Shown here in pieces: positions 63,558-64,000 of a stretch of DNA of 64,000 nucleotides; the first letter of the stretch is position 1, and each line of letters opens with the position of its first letter. The notes below the pieces were generated by a model. The model saw only the letters and a program-made list of their open reading frames with translations, was not told the origin of the DNA and made no database searches. The translations under genes and the position numbers were made by a program. The stretch is from Romboutsia weinsteinii (GTDB taxonomy: Bacteria > Bacillota > Clostridia > Peptostreptococcales > Peptostreptococcaceae). The stretch spans positions 87,706 to 151,705 of the forward strand of contig NZ_NOJY02000008.1 in NCBI RefSeq assembly GCF_002250835.2. Reading direction: 5' to 3'.

Positions 63558-64000
63558 ATGGATTCATCTTATAATAATAACTTTAGCAATCGAGATGATA
63601 ATAAGAAAAATTGCTTAACAAGGGAGTACAAATGTAGTAACGATTGTAACTGCTGTAATAAGTGTAGATGTAATGAGTATACTTGTTGTGAATGTTGGTG
63701 TATGGTTGGTCCGCAAGGAGATCCTGGAATACGAGGATCAAAAGGAGTAACAGGACCAACTGGACCGACAGGAAATACAGGGGATCCAGGTCAACAAGGA
63801 TCAATGGGAATAACAGGACCTACAGGAAGTCAAGGATTAGTAGGTCCAACAGGAAATACAGGAGAATCAGGTCAACAGGGATTAATAGGCCCAACAGGAA
63901 ATACAGGAGAACCAGGTGAACAAGGATTAATGGGACCAACAGGAAGTCAAGGAGAGCCAGGTCAACAAGGATTAGTAGGTCCAACAGGAAATACAGGAGA
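63558..64000 (+). CDS. BclA-like collagen-like spore-surface protein with Cys-rich head (3' truncated)
   Basis: 147 codons are visible before the window ends; no stop is reached. ATG 63558 has GAGGTG six bases upstream. The head (residues 1-50) holds 11 Cys in CxC and CC pairs (CSNDCNCCNKCRC, CCECWC); from residue 51 on it is pure Gly-X-Y, rich in GPTG and GNTG, typical of BclA exosporium proteins, whose threonines are glycosylated. The Cys-rich head differs from the BclA heads I recall and may crosslink the protein into the spore coat or exosporium. The sigma-K-type promoter fits. The missing part should contain a C-terminal globular domain. Confidence 0.85.
   Translation, partial: MDSSYNNNFSNRDDNKKNCLTREYKCSNDCNCCNKCRCNEYTCCECWCMVGPQGDPGIRGSKGVTGPTGPTGNTGDPGQQGSMGITGPTGSQGLVGPTGNTGESGQQGLIGPTGNTGEPGEQGLMGPTGSQGEPGQQGLVGPTGNTG
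63834..64000 (+). repeat. 45-bp tandem repeat in the collagen-like gene
   Basis: Units start at 63834, 63879, 63924 and 63969, each encoding 15 residues with the pattern GLxGPTGxxGExGxQ. The array continues past the window. Such repeats usually vary in copy number between strains. Confidence 0.85.

Noticed and set aside
63583..63804. Minus-strand frame opposite the Cys-rich head
   Set aside because: Antisense shadow with no ribosome site; Tyr/Ser-rich composition mirrors the opposite strand.
63692..63919. Open frame rich in Arg, Asn and Ser in the collagen repeat region
   Set aside because: It is a frame-shifted reading of the Gly-X-Y repeats; the frame from 63558 has the start, ribosome site and collagen pattern.
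63834..64000. Regular 45-bp repeats as a CRISPR array
   Set aside because: Units are in-frame, contiguous and encode Gly-X-Y; there are no spacers.

Overview
The window looks like chromosome of an anaerobic, spore-forming, very AT-rich Firmicute, most likely family Peptostreptococcaceae (relatives of Clostridioides, Paraclostridium/Paeniclostridium, Romboutsia). The reasons are the mutS-mutL-miaA-hfq gene order, a complete oxidative ornithine fermentation operon, clostridial-type sigma-54 regulators, a BclA-like collagen protein behind a sigma-K-type promoter, and strong AGGAGG ribosome sites. The species call is inference. No rRNA, tRNA, CRISPR array, phage or insertion sequence was recognised.

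Layout. 1-5 kb: the tail of an unknown gene, a small exported protein, a membrane-bound Ser/Thr kinase divergent from a helix-turn-helix protein, and a minus-strand poly-N-acetylglucosamine (PNAG)-type exopolysaccharide operon (pgaC, pgaD-like, pgaB/icaB-like). 5.3-20 kb: a RocR-like sigma-54 activator, a GNAT gene, then a long plus-strand operon from a near-perfect sigma-54 promoter: ord, ortA, ortB, oraS, oraE, a GlmL-like chaperone, orr, an alanine/Na+ symporter, a RocB-like peptidase and arginase. Together these take arginine to ornithine, D-ornithine, 2,4-diaminopentanoate, 2-amino-4-ketopentanoate, and finally alanine plus acetyl-CoA. 20.8-24.6 kb: a secreted family-8 polysaccharide lyase (hyaluronate lyase type). 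24.7-36.4 kb: two NhaC-family transporters, each behind its own sigma-54 promoter, a second sigma-54 activator, isoaspartyl dipeptidase, a YwaF-like membrane protein, a peptidase E-like protein, an amino-acid permease and an M24 aminopeptidase. 36.5-43.7 kb: a complete peptide ABC transporter (dppABCDF type), an M42 aminopeptidase and two small membrane proteins. 43.8-47.4 kb: a LysR regulator divergent from CoA-disulfide reductase/rhodanese and a siroheme sulfite-reductase-like ferredoxin protein. 47.6-54.2 kb: an EamA transporter, a tiny XRE regulator, and a three-gene glycan cluster behind a sigma-K-like promoter. 54.4-61.9 kb: mutS, mutL, miaA, hfq and an intracellular subtilisin. 62-64 kb: a GntP permease and the start of the collagen-like protein, cut by the window edge.

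Two themes stand out. First, peptide and amino-acid fermentation under sigma-54 control: three -24/-12 promoters, two activators, and a shared upstream motif suggesting that the ornithine operon and the first nhaC form one regulon. Second, spore-surface biology: a Cys-rich BclA-like protein, a glycosyltransferase/methyltransferase/GH99-like fusion with an acetyltransferase behind a sigma-K-like promoter, and a previously easy-to-miss 35-residue Cys/Arg-rich micro-protein with a TTG start at 27431-27538.
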